A program made the translations under genes and the position numbers. From the NCBI GenBank assembly GCA_033296885.1, contig MU863965.1:1-64000 (forward strand): a DNA stretch of 64,000 bases, read 5' to 3'. Under the pieces are notes generated by a model. That model did not search any database, was not told the DNA's origin, and worked only from the letters and a program-made list of their open reading frames with translations. Numbering within the stretch: the stretch's first letter is position 1; every line of letters begins with the position of its first letter. Positions 18,878 through 29,581 of the stretch are shown piece by piece. Origin of the DNA: Triangularia verruculosa (lineage: Eukaryota; Ascomycota; Sordariomycetes; Sordariales; Podosporaceae).

Positions 18878-20984
18878 ATGCCACCACCCATCGTCTACGA
18901 AGGCGTCAATGGATCCTACGAGGGCACTCTGTTCGGCGGTCTCAAATTCTTTGTCTCCAAGCGCCTTCCTCTTCGCAGTGAGGCCGTTGCCAAGATCAAG
19001 GTAAGTCCCTCATTCCTAGATAAGCCATGCTTGACCACGAAGGCCGACACCGAGTAGGACAATGGCGGCAAGACCGTAGAGCTTGAGAAGTTCGCCGACT
19101 TGCTGATTTGGGATGATTTGGTTACCCGCGGTTCTCCTGCGGGTGCTGTCTCCGTCAAGTTCGTCGAAGACTGTATCTCAAAGGGGCAAATTGTGAACAA
19201 GGAGGAGTATCTTGTTGCTCCTTCTGCAGTGCGGCCGGTCGGCTCCTCTGCCTCGACGAGGAAGGGCACCAAGAACCCCTTTACGCCAAAAGATGACCAA
19301 ATTCTGTTGAATTGGGTCAAACAAAACGAGGAGGCCGGGGAGAGTGTCAAGGGCCTCGCCATCTACCGAGAACTTGCTCTCGAGGTACTACGATTCCCAA
19401 ACCTAAAAGAGAAGATTGGTTGTTTCTAATGTTGAGGCTCCAGCACCCCAACCATACTTATCAGTCCTGGCGATCACGATACATTGACAAACTCTCTCAC
19501 CTCCCTCAAAAATCGGTCCGCCCACTGCCACCCCCGACCCCGACACCAGTTAGCACACAAGATACACCACCATCCACCTCAGCTGAAGAAGCATCACCCT
19601 CAGCGCCTCGTGGTTTGCCCGCATCAACTGCCCCTGTTACAGTACAGTCATCATCAAGCACCCAAAAAAGGCCCGCTAGGAGAATGCCCTTTACGGCCGA
19701 GGATGACAAAATACTCCTTCAGTATTTGAATGAGCGCGGGACGGCGAAGTCTGGGAACAAAGTCTACAAAGAACTGGAACAAGAGGTCTGTACTTCCTGG
19801 TTTTCCGCAAACTGCTCTCACTAACTGTGCCTCAGTATCCGCATCATACTTGGCAGTCATGGCGAGAACGCTACGTGAAGACCTTGTCGAAACGGTGGGG
19901 TTCTGATCCTGGGGGAACGACAGGCGCTGCACCAATACGGGTCCCTCGACCGCGGGAAGATGCATCCGTCTCGGAGTTGCCCCCGTCGAAGCGACCGCGG
20001 ACATCTGTCTCGAGTGACTCCACCGTTCAATCCAAAGCCCCCAGCCGAGAAGTGTCCTCAAGTCGTATGGAAGGGCCACGCAGCGAGGTCCCACCTGGCC
20101 GTGCGGTATCTTCCACATCTTTGGCGCCCGGCAGCCAAGACGATGAGCTTCGCAAGCAAGAGCTGAGACAGAGGTTAGAGAGAAGGCGGGCTGAAAGGGC
20201 AATCTCTTCAAGCCGCCCAGAGAAGCCAGGCGAGGGAGTTCGGGCGTCAAACGCTGTGTCTTCCACACCAGTACCTTCCGGCAACCAAGATTCCGAGCGA
20301 CGTAAACAGGAGCTCAGACAAAAGATGGAGAGAATCCGAGCTGAACGGGCACGGAAAGCGTCGACAACCCCGGCAAGCACTCCACAGGAGGGATCGTTTA
20401 GGAGAACCTCGACCATTTCGAACGATGAACAAGGCCCTGAGCCGCAACTTCATCCAAAGAACAAGGGTAAAGAGCCCCAAACTCCTACACCAGCAACAGA
20501 GCAGACCCCCGATTCTTGGACTCAAGTCTCACGGCCATTGACACAATCATCACAAGCGCGGGCGCAGCCAGAAAGCACGGTTTCCCGGCAGAAGCAGCTG
20601 GAGCAAGCCAGAGCTAGGTCTCGGGAGAACATGACAGGGTTAATAAACTCCAGGGAATCTTGGCTTGGTTTACGCCATGTATTCCATAGATTTAACCAGC
20701 ATCCAGAGCCGAGTGAGTCTCTGACGGTGTTTGGCAGACAGGTGGATTGTTGGGAGCTTTGGTCAAGCGTGGTGAGAGAAGGATACCCCCCGTCTCCGGC
20801 GGCATGGGTTCGGATTGCTGAGGGTTTGGGATTTACTGACGACCGGGACTTGCTGGATGAAGGGCAGAAGAGTGTAGTGCAGGCGTTGAAGGAAGCGTTT
20901 GAGGAGCATTTGGTCGAGTTTTGGCTTGCGACGGAGTGGTTTGCGGAGGTGAGGTTTGAGCCTGTTCAGGTGGAGGAGGAGTAG
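18878..20984 (+). CDS. RAP1: Telomere protein RAP1 (BRCT, two Myb repeats)
   Basis: Four exons, 18878-19000, 19058-19384, 19444-19785 and 19836-20984, join in phase 0 to give 646 residues. Residues 10-105 form a BRCT domain starting with LFGGLKFFVSKRLPLRSEA, the recognisable start of Rap1 BRCT in Pezizomycotina. Two Rap1-type Myb repeats follow: NPFTPKDDQILLNWV..HTYQSWRSRY (about 113-171) and MPFTAEDDKILLQYL..HTWQSWRERY (about 229-281). The middle is disordered, Ser/Pro/Arg-rich, and repeats ELRQRLERRRAERA-like blocks near 376 and 420. The C-terminal 120 residues are folded and include WELWSSVVREGYPPSPAAWVRIAEGLGF, which resembles an ARID core. A classical Rap1 C-terminal domain is not obvious. 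Rap1 acts at telomeres within shelterin-like complexes. Each Myb repeat is interrupted by an intron at the same position. Confidence 0.9.
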
Positions 20985-22020
20985 GTGGAAGGGTGGGAGT
21001 GAGTGTAACAGCAGGCCTTTTTGAGCTCGGGTTACCGAGATGGATTGCCATCATTTGCACGTTTTCTGAGAATTTGCCCAGCTAGCATTATGACATAACT
21101 CATGTGCGATTGCAACAAACAAGTATTGCTCATCCAGTCTCGAAAGGTGGAATCGGGTCCCTACTGTAGCGCAGCAAGCCAAGCGCCTCTTGCATCTCCT
21201 TCTTTTACGCTAAAACCTTTCCCAAAGGGGATTATCCCGAGAATTATCCCGGATGTGACCCGGTAATTCACGCCGGCTCCGGACCCACATCAGACACCAA
21301 ACCCCGGGAACAGGTCGGCCAAATCGGCCCAGATCTCATTGGCTCGCCATCCCCTTCTTTCGCGCTAAAATTATTCCAAAAGCGTAAGGCTGTGAGCATT
21401 TGCACCCATTGCCGTTGATGCGAACTCAAGGACAACATCAGATGGGGATAACACAATCAAATCATGTCCAAATCAGACGCAACAACCGTCTTTAAGATCG
21501 TCCAGATTGGGACTTTTGATTGAAGCGGCTTAACATTATAAATTGGCGTCGCTCCTATGCGGCTAAGAGGAACTCTGTTCGACGGTTGAGGTTATGCTTG
21601 CTGAGGAGAGAGATTCGCGTATCTCAGCCTCTATGTGTCAACTGATTTTAGGTAGAGTATTGGGATAATGCAGCTAGGAGATAGTGCAATTGTCGAGACG
21701 CTGTGGGCTGTTTAACTAGGGATAAGAGAAGTGTCTGTGTTGTTACACAGAGCACAGTCGGCCATGGAAGATACAGCTGCCATGGCACTGCGAGATATAC
21801 AGAACGAGTCGAGTTCGATCCGGTTGCTGCAATGAGTGGGTCCGTCAATTCCCTGTTTACATATACATTCTTCTCGCAATGACATATGGCATCGATGACA
21901 GCGTGTCTACAGTGCTGTTGAGATGTGTGATAACTGTAGGTATTATAAGAATGCTGACAACTGAAGACCGAACTCGATAAATAGTCTCCAAGGTCGTTGT
22001 TATGACAGGTGGTTTGTTGA

Positions 22021-22412
22021 GTAATTCTGAAAGAGCAATAGCTCTGACACCCCCGGATTTATCTTTTGGCACCCCCGACCCACAATATTGCCATATATTT
22101 CCCTAACCCTGAATACAGTTCAATATTTTTGAGCTTTTGTTATCCTACAAAATAGCTACCTAGTTCGGTAATTTAGTAATGTGGAAATTGATATTGTATT
22201 CCGTGGATCTGACGATGGCTTCATATGTGACGGCAGTGAGGTGGGCGGTTGCATGATAATGGAAATGTTGCACGCGACGCTAAGGCGGTAATTTACCTGC
22301 CAAAAATACAAGATTTATATCGAAGGTGTAATATTGTGAGTCGGGGGGTGTCAAAAGATAAATGGGGGGGGGAGGGGGGGGGTGCCAAAACTATCGCTCT
22401 TCTCAAATTGCT
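22021..22412. repeat. Foldback repeat with about 70-85 bp arms
   Basis: The left arm (22021-22089) and the reverse complement of the right arm (22328-22412) share AGAGCAATAG/AGAGCGATAG, CACCCCC blocks, ATTTATCTTTTG and CACAATATT in the same order. Weaker similarity (TCCAAGGT) continues outward on both sides. The spacer is about 240 bp and non-coding. Arms differ mainly by transitions and by an expanded C/G run in the right arm. This looks like an old miniature inverted-repeat or foldback element. Confidence 0.7.
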
Positions 22413-22424
22413 GGGAGGTGGAGT

Positions 22425-22457
22425 GAGCAAACGGAAGGACCTAAGCAAACGGAAGGA
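22425..22457. repeat. Tandem duplication of AGCAAACGGAAGGAC
   Basis: The 15-base block AGCAAACGGAAGGAC occurs twice, with a spacing of 17 bases, at the outer edge of the right foldback arm. The left arm lacks the duplicated copy. Confidence 0.7.
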
Positions 22458-22575
22458 CAACGGAATCAGAACCATAGATGTTACCTTGGAAAGCATTTCT
22501 CATTTCCTCTGCTCTCTCAATTTTCCTGCTCTTTTCTGCTTCTTAACCGTCCCGCCGTTCATCGTCCTTCCAGAC

Positions 22576-22607
22576 TTCCAGACATCACTAGGTAGTGATG
22601 TCTGGAA
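22576..22607. repeat. Perfect 15-bp palindrome with 2-base centre
   Basis: TTCCAGACATCACTA (22576-22590) and its exact reverse complement TAGTGATGTCTGGAA (22593-22607) are separated by GG. It lies about 160 bp beyond the foldback and could be the end of a mobile element, a joined pair of terminal repeats, or a cruciform-prone site. Confidence 0.8.
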
Positions 22608-23359
22608 ACCCAAACAGTCGTATATTACTGGCGTGTCAGTCTTGGGCCCTGATGTCAATGTTGACCGGCCCCGGGAGCTGAATTAAGCCAAGACTCCCAC
22701 AGGCTACATATCAACCATAAGATAGAAAGAACGAATATTATCGCGATTGCCATAGTAAATGGCCTATTTGGAAGATCGCCAAGGTTCCTAGAAACTAGAA
22801 TACCAAGTGTAAGCGCCCGGGTTCGAAGGGATTGACTCGAGTCAGTGGGGGAAACTGGTACGACCCGGGCAAGACTGAAACATCTCACTGATAAAATTGT
22901 AAGGTAGGTAAGGAGCGGGGTTGATCTGAGATCTCAAAGTATTTAAAGCAGGGAAGCCACCAAGAAAATTGGTCTACAGATATCTTTCCCTTCGAACTAC
23001 GAACGTCGTTTTTTTCCTCAGCAACAGAACAAATCCAGCTCCAAATATGCCGTCTGAGACTGCACAGTCACATCTCCTGCAGCCATGGAAAGCGTGGCAG
23101 CCCAATAAGCTGCAGATATGTCTTTGGACGCCGAAAGAGGCTTACAAAGCCTCCACAGAGGGGCGCAAGCGCCCGAGAAGGTATTCACCGCGCCCAAGTC
23201 CATAGGCCCCCGACACCAGACACCTATTTAACCACCCGTGCGCCCCAGGTGTTGTTCAAGAATCTTGCTCCAGCTGGTGAACCAAGGGCAAGTCGGTAGG
23301 GTATACAGTATACGCAAAGGCTTTTTTCCAAGAATCGCGCTCCTTTTCGTTATGATACA

Positions 23360-25027
23360 ATGGCTAAAGGCGAAGAAATTGCCGTTGACATCGAGCAGCA
23401 GCGTCCTCGAGTAGAGCGTCCAGCTCTGAGCCGGAAGCTCACAACTTTCTCATGGAACCATGTAAGGCTCTACTGTTTGGAAACCTGGGATGCAACAATC
23501 CGCTGTTAGGGGCTGGAGAGTTGACTTGGAGACACAGGGTAAGAAGTTCAACATGACGAAATTCGCGGTCTTGGTGAACTCCTCAGAGACCATGGTAAGC
23601 GAGCACTTCACCTGTGACGCGTTAGATATCCAATGCTTACACCAGTTCATAGACACACAAACCCCGCTTGGATGCAGTTAAAATGTTATTTGATCGTGAC
23701 GAAGTCGACTTGGAGAAATGGCCAGGAATCATGGTGTTCTGCTGGCAAATGGAAAGTCGGTTCAGTCTACTGTACGACGAGCGATTTACGCATATCATTC
23801 AACAAATCGTTTACAAGGATCGCCTCAATTCGTCTCCTTCCTCAGTGGATGGCTGGGAGTGGACTTTGGCGGTTTTCAGGGCATTTCAGGCTCCACCACA
23901 AGAGGTCGCGCAAAACAAGGAACAGATATTGCAGGCCATATTTGCTGTTCTGTGCTGGTCCTCGGCATTGCTTACGCCGGTAATAGAGAGCGAGGCTTCG
24001 GGTAGCCCAGCTCCCTCCCTCAGTGCAGAAAATTCGGGTCGGACGTACACGACGAAGGACCTGCGGCGGCCACTCAGCAAGTTGTATTATTCCTTTAGGC
24101 AGAATTCTTTTGACGGTGATCAAGGGTACCAGTTTGGCCCAGGACATGAGGGGATGGTCTCGGCTCACAACACCACTACCCAGCCCGGCGGAGACGAAGT
24201 ACTTTACCAGTCCAGCCTCGACTACTTTTCGCTAGACGCTATTGGTCGAGTGAAGATAACGTGGGTCGACACCATCACCTCTCATCTTGCGTTTGATTTG
24301 ATCGGCCCAACCGCACTCTCTCAGTATTCGCATACCCTTCATTCTGTGTCGCCAACGTGCTGGGAAATTCCAACATCGCAGCCCTGAAAAGGTATGTAAG
24401 GCGGAAGAACTGAACGCCGGGCAGCAAGAAAGCTTTTGGGTAGCTGACATGGGCTTTAGCATGACATCGACACTACTTCCCGCACGATACAGCTGCGATG
24501 GGCTATCGCAGGCGTCTTCCGCTGTACATCAAGAAATTTTACTTTCGTATCGTTTGTTGTTTGGACAGTCCCCAAAGTCCCGCAAGCTTCTCCTGCAGCG
24601 TCTTAAACTAGAAGAAGCGGCCAGGGGTTCATCCGGATTATTCGACCCATTCTTATATGTTATTTGCACCTCCGCGTTGACTTCCTTCTGGGGTAGGAAG
24701 AATATTTCCGTCTTACCAGGGGAGATTTTCCCCCATTCCGTGCGTGATGTCAGTGAACAGCTTCAGGAGGAGGCATCTTATCTGGCGAGAGATGACTTTC
24801 CTGTTTTTGGCCCTCGGTTGTTGACTCTCCAGCGGTATAACCTACGTCAGCAACCCAGTAAAATACGGGATTTATGGCGTGACAAGAGAAATCCACTCCA
24901 GTGGTATACGTTCTGGGCAGTGTTCTGGGTGGGAGGAGCGAGCATTCTGTTATCCATCCTGCAACTCTTGGTTGGCGTGGCGCAGTTGTACGCTGCTGTC
25001 CAGATGCCTACAGTGGAAGCGGGGTAA
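23360..25027 (+). CDS. Hypothetical fungal membrane protein, apparent frameshift
   Basis: Proposed exons are 23360-23461, 23538-23594, 23653-24391 and 24460-25027. The product carries SLDYFSLDAIGRVKITWVDTITSHLAFD, and a conserved-looking PSFCVANVLGNSNIAAL follows it. These two blocks are in different frames: a single missing base near 24306-24312 breaks the frame, and without it the third exon stops early at 24387. The last exon (RDLWRDKRNPLQWYTFWAVFWVGG then a hydrophobic helix) encodes a C-terminal membrane segment. The pattern matches a large family of uncharacterised Pezizomycotina proteins; the function is unknown. The end is uncertain: a GTAAGC follows the Gly codon at 25025, and a further short exon could follow the TTGCAG near 25109. 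Either the gene is decaying or the base is a sequence error. Confidence 0.6.
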
Positions 25028-25199
25028 GCAAGGTACCTTGGTGCTGCAAGCGCACTACTCTCTACGACACCTCTACGACACCTGTCCATGACCTTTATAA
25101 TTGCAGAAGGACAGAAAAGGGTTTATAGCAGTTACGACAGTTGTTTCAAGCTGTATAATGTTCCTGAACTTCTTCCAGACATTGATTAATAGCCGTGAC

Positions 25200-27672
25200 T
25201 CAAACCTGTCTCTCCGCCCAAGATTGAATGATTCCCACGTTGCTTGTTTCGTAGACCTTCAGTCTAACCTGGCCGTCATCTACTAGAAAGGTGTTTGCTT
25301 GTACGATTTTCCCACCCGGGTCCGTCTTTACTTGGCTCAAGTCTGTCTCCCCATTCTGTGTCACAACAATCTTCCTCCATTCCTCGTATTTACCCTCTAC
25401 CGCAGTCAGGGGCTCATAGAATTCTCTGCATGCGGCAATGTCGGCGGTGCAACGCCACACGTGAAGTCGGAGAGCCAACCGGCCAAGAGAAGGTTTTCCG
25501 TAAGATATGATCTTGGAGCGGTTGATCTTGACGCGGAGTGTGTTGTCAGATGGCGAGTGATCTAGTGTCATCACTCCGTGGCCGTCGCGTAGTAGGTGCT
25601 TGAAGATGGCGAAGTCACCTTTGAAAACGCAAGTCGGTAAGCCCAAGTACCTCTGGACTAAAAGAAGGCTCAGGGGACAGACTCACTCTGTGATGCTGGT
25701 CTCCCCACGTTCCAGTCTCGGCGCTGTATGAACCTAAGGCTTCCAATCCCAGTACACCGATCGTGAGATACAGGTAGTAAAGGACTGAACTAAGCGTCAG
25801 AAACGTATGCCGTCGGTTGTTCTCTCGAGCGTCAGTAGCGAAAACTTACATTCGGCTGCAGACTGTTCATCCTCATACCCAAAGAGCTTCTGTATATCCT
25901 TGTCGTCGGGAAGATAGTATGAGACTAATGTCGCGCGACACTCCTCCACAGTGTTTGCCAGATCTCCAAAAACGCCCTTCCAAGTCTGTCCCGGTTTGTA
26001 CCAGTTGTCGATCGACTTTCCGGTAAGCGGATTTGTTGGAAGTTTGTTTTGGTCAAAGTTGAAAACGCCTGGTGAAATCTCACTGAGCATCTTACCACTG
26101 CCGTGGCCTAGGAGCTCATGAATGGCATTTTTGACAAAGTGGACAGGACCGCTCCATTTCTTCAGAGCTTCCACCTCGGATGAATCGACGAATCGAGATG
26201 CTGGAGTAGCTTTGGCCTTGATCGCCAGTCTGTTGGAGAAGACAATGTTCTTTGCCCCACAAGTCTCGCGGATATCGCTGTACTTCTCTTTGAGTCAGAA
26301 AAAGAACCGGCAGAGAGGAGATAGGAGATTTACATTCGGTAAGTTGCACCCATCCCAGACTGTGCTATTACAGAAGGCCAAAGCTAGGCAGTTTGGACAC
26401 GATCGTTAGCGACGAGAGCAAACCCACAGAGACAATAGAGACACAAACCGTGGACGATTGTAAAGTTGGGAGCATCGAAGAGACTAGGTTCGAATGGCCC
26501 TTTCCCGTGGTTCTCGCCTGGTATAGCCCAGGGCAGTAGTGCAATAAACCTTGTAGCGTTCTGCACCATTGCGTCCAGTTTGCTCGTTTCGGCCGGATCC
26601 GATATGGAGACCATACTTTCCCACTCACATCGTGCTCCGCAGGATCCCGGTACGTCTCCATGAAGCCAATAATATGCTCTACTCTGGGTGAGGTATCTGT
26701 AACCCAGGTCTTCTGGGCAGTACGGAAGGTTTGTACATCCCCGTGCCGAAAGTACTTGATGTACTGATGTATCAAAGCTGCTTGGGTGTTGTTGGAAGCG
26801 TATTCGACCGCATGCTGGAGTTGCTCGCAGACCTTTGACAGCTCAGCCGAGTGGTCGCCACGCCTGATTTGGAATATAGTTTCGGGAAAGTCGCTATCCA
26901 ACATGGCTGGGCCAGAGATCTCGGAGGTGGCTTGCAGGATCTCGAAGACAGGCTTGTTTCCATCCATGATTTTCCGCAACCGCGTGTTTTCGGGCCATAT
27001 ATTATGTCTCTCCATAACCTTTGTGACCACGGAAACATCTTCGCTCGAGATCGGTTCATCGCCAATGTAGTAGGAGGACTGCGCTGTCTTACTTGGGAAG
27101 CCGAGGGTATAGGGCGGAGTGGCGACCATCTGGTCGAGAACCTGCTCCAAAGTAGCGGTAGCCTCGGGGGAGATACTGGCCATTTTGCGGAGGGTCTCCT
27201 TTGACACCGCGGGAACAGCTTTTCTATCACCACCCCCTGTTTTCTACACGGTTAAAATTTGTATTTCTGATTTTGACCCGTGACCGTAAACCACAGACAA
27301 GCATTGGGTATCAGCGAACCAACCAACCCACATACCGGCAGTGGGTGGGTGGAAATCAAAGCTTGAACTCACGTAATAGTTGCCCAGGTGAGCGAGGAAC
27401 TGAGCTGCATATTCCAAAAAGGCGTCGACATCCGAGGGCTCGACCGCGTCGTGTTGGTGAGTTCGATGAAGGAAACGAGACCAGTCGCCCTGGCATGCTT
27501 TGTGGAGGTGAAAAATCAAGTCGTATATGCCCTCGCTTTCGGGGGAGGTCTGGCGCGTGACAATCCTGCTCCCAAGCCAAGCCGTTCTAGCCATGTGATG
27601 TGCATAGCGCTTTTCTTTGGGTGTAAGGCGGTCGAACACCTCCTTGATGGCAAGTTGGTATGTGGTCGCCAT
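25200..27672 (-). CDS. DPP3: Dipeptidyl peptidase III (M49 metallopeptidase), apparent frameshift
   Basis: Exons run 27373-27672, 26449-27243, 26334-26383, 26285 down to 25850, 25784 down to about 25683, and 25200-25618. The zinc motif HELLGHGSGK and the downstream EECRAT glutamate of family M49 are present. The N-terminal RYAHHMARTAWLGSRIV and C-terminal NRSKIISYGKPSLGR also fit DPP III. This cytosolic enzyme removes dipeptides from short peptide N-termini. In the second exon the frame breaks near 26637-26641: YRDPA is followed out of frame by EWESMVSISDPAET, as if one G were missing. The junction of the last two exons is also awkward: a strong GTGAGT donor at 25686 gives the wrong phase, while a weaker GTCTGT at 25682 restores it. 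So the gene is either newly inactivated or the assembly lacks bases in short G/C runs. Confidence 0.8.
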
Positions 27673-29581
27673 CTTCGATGTGCGTGAAGGGTAAAGACGT
27701 CGAAGCAGCCGGGCTGTGGGCCGTGACGTGGGGTACCTTAAGTGTTGCCCACTTTCTTACTAATATGTGAAACGTAGGAGAATTCGATTTGCCAGCAAAC
27801 TGTACATCAGATGGCCCATATGAAATGGAAAGGGCCGGGGGGATCAAAGACGGGACCCTGAGGTTCTGATCAGCGACGCTTTCATCTCATCGTGCACCTT
27901 CCACCGGCATGAAGCTAAACAGATAGCCTTTTTAAGAGAACAGCGGGAACCGGGACCAGAGCGAACTTCACTGCGAGTATTAACTCAAGCTGCACTAACC
28001 CTACCGTGTGGTGTCAGCGTGTTTATGAGACGGGCAAGATGGCGGCTGTAACCATACTGCCTAAAGTAGGTACCGATGCTGTCTGAATGGCGCTTTGACC
28101 TAACATCCGATTTAGTTCGAAACTGCAGAGCAATTCGTTGGAGATGTTCAATACGTATGTCCGCATGCTGATAGGACACCTACCTACCTGTACGCATCTC
28201 CCTCCATACCAGTCAGTGCAAGATGTAAGGACAATGTGCATTTGAAGTCCGCATCAAGGAAAGATAAAGCTTACAGTTTTGAGAAAAGAACGTGCCTTGC
28301 ATCCTCTGTACAGCACTAGAGCTTTACAATCAGCATCTTCAAGATTCCATGGTAGTTGCTGGCTTTCCACTCAACACGCGCGCAATTTACACCAGCTCCC
28401 AAGGGCTACCTATATTGCATGATACATCACGGGTCATCTTGATATGTGTGATGAGATTGTAATATAATGTCGTGCCTTATCCACCTTAACTTGGTTTCTT
28501 AGCTAATGGGATGTGATTGCTGTATGAGATGAATTTGCTGATGTTTCTGGACATTACTGAGGACTACCACCATGAATGAATGTCACAAGGTCATCTACTC
28601 AGGTGCACGTCATACGTCTCCAGCTTATATTTTGAGACCATGGAGCTTGAACGCCAAGACCTCCAAAATCAAAGTTCTCACAAAGCCCGCCTCCCACCAC
28701 GATACTATCACAAATGCAATGACCGAGGCACAATGCAGATCGACATTCTTTCCCAGGACTAGCAGACCTCCCCTCATCATTGTCACCAATCAGGAACTGA
28801 CAGTAAACAACACAGCCACCGACGCGGTGTCACCGCCAAGCAAAGGCCACAGCAGGCAACGCAGGGGTCATATGCAGGATTCTTGCGGCTCAAGCCGTAA
28901 TATTTACCATTCCGCGGCCTAACTCTCCCCCCGATTTTGTTGAACGACATGTTGAACGCGGATCATCCTAGTCTCTTGGCACCCGGGGGAACTGTGCTGG
29001 AAGCAAGCCACTTTGATCCTGTAATCTGGTGGCGTGGCCGTTGGGCAGCAGGGAACCGTTGACGCTAAAACTGCAGCTGAGAGAGAGCCATTTAGAGAGA
29101 GCGGTTTATTTCCGCATTTAGCTTGGGCACTACTCCGTATGAAGATGGAAAAAGCGAGTTGCCTATGGTTTTTTGGATGGGTGGAGATGCAGGATTCTAT
29201 TCCTGGTCGCTACCCAAAGGGACGGCAGATCCTTGACCGATGGGTTGTACTTGATCACCGACGGGTGCGGGGGAAGAAATACGGTACTGGCCCAAGGCGA
29301 GGCTCTGGGTGAAATGCAACAGAGAAAAAGTTCAGCTGGGTGGATGGCGAAGTTGGACCCTGGTTGTGATGGCCAGGGATTGTGCATGTTGGGGTTGATT
29401 TTGGTGTCGAAGGAGGTGATAAAAAGACGCGCCCTCGGTCTTTTGAGATCAGGTATCTCGGTTTTTGTTTTCTTTTTGTTGTCACGGCTTTCTACCTGTC
29501 AACTCATCGGCCTACCTTTACCACCCATTCACCTAGACCACCTCAATACAGACTAAGAATTGAAGCACCACAACCGCCAAC
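27673..29581. other. Divergent intergenic region of DPP3 and the Cys-rich gene
   Basis: About 1.9 kb separates the two start codons. A 116-codon frame at 28572 has an ATG but no motif, composition or splice support, and I do not call it. Nothing else was recognised. Confidence 0.55.

Larger units (their letters stand above)
20985..23359. other. Long intergenic region with repeats and a foldback
   Basis: No convincing gene was found in 2.4 kb. The region contains a diverged direct repeat near 21190 and 21343, a foldback with arms around 22021-22089 and 22328-22412, a 17-bp tandem duplication at 22425-22457, and a near-perfect palindrome at 22576-22607. It also has one isolated telomere-like CCCTAACCCT at 22101-22110. 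Composition is more AT-rich than the flanking genes, consistent with accumulated repeat debris. Confidence 0.6.

Noticed and set aside
28572..28922. 116-codon ATG frame between DPP3 and the Cys-rich gene
   Set aside because: No motif, unusual composition and no splice signals; looks like chance.
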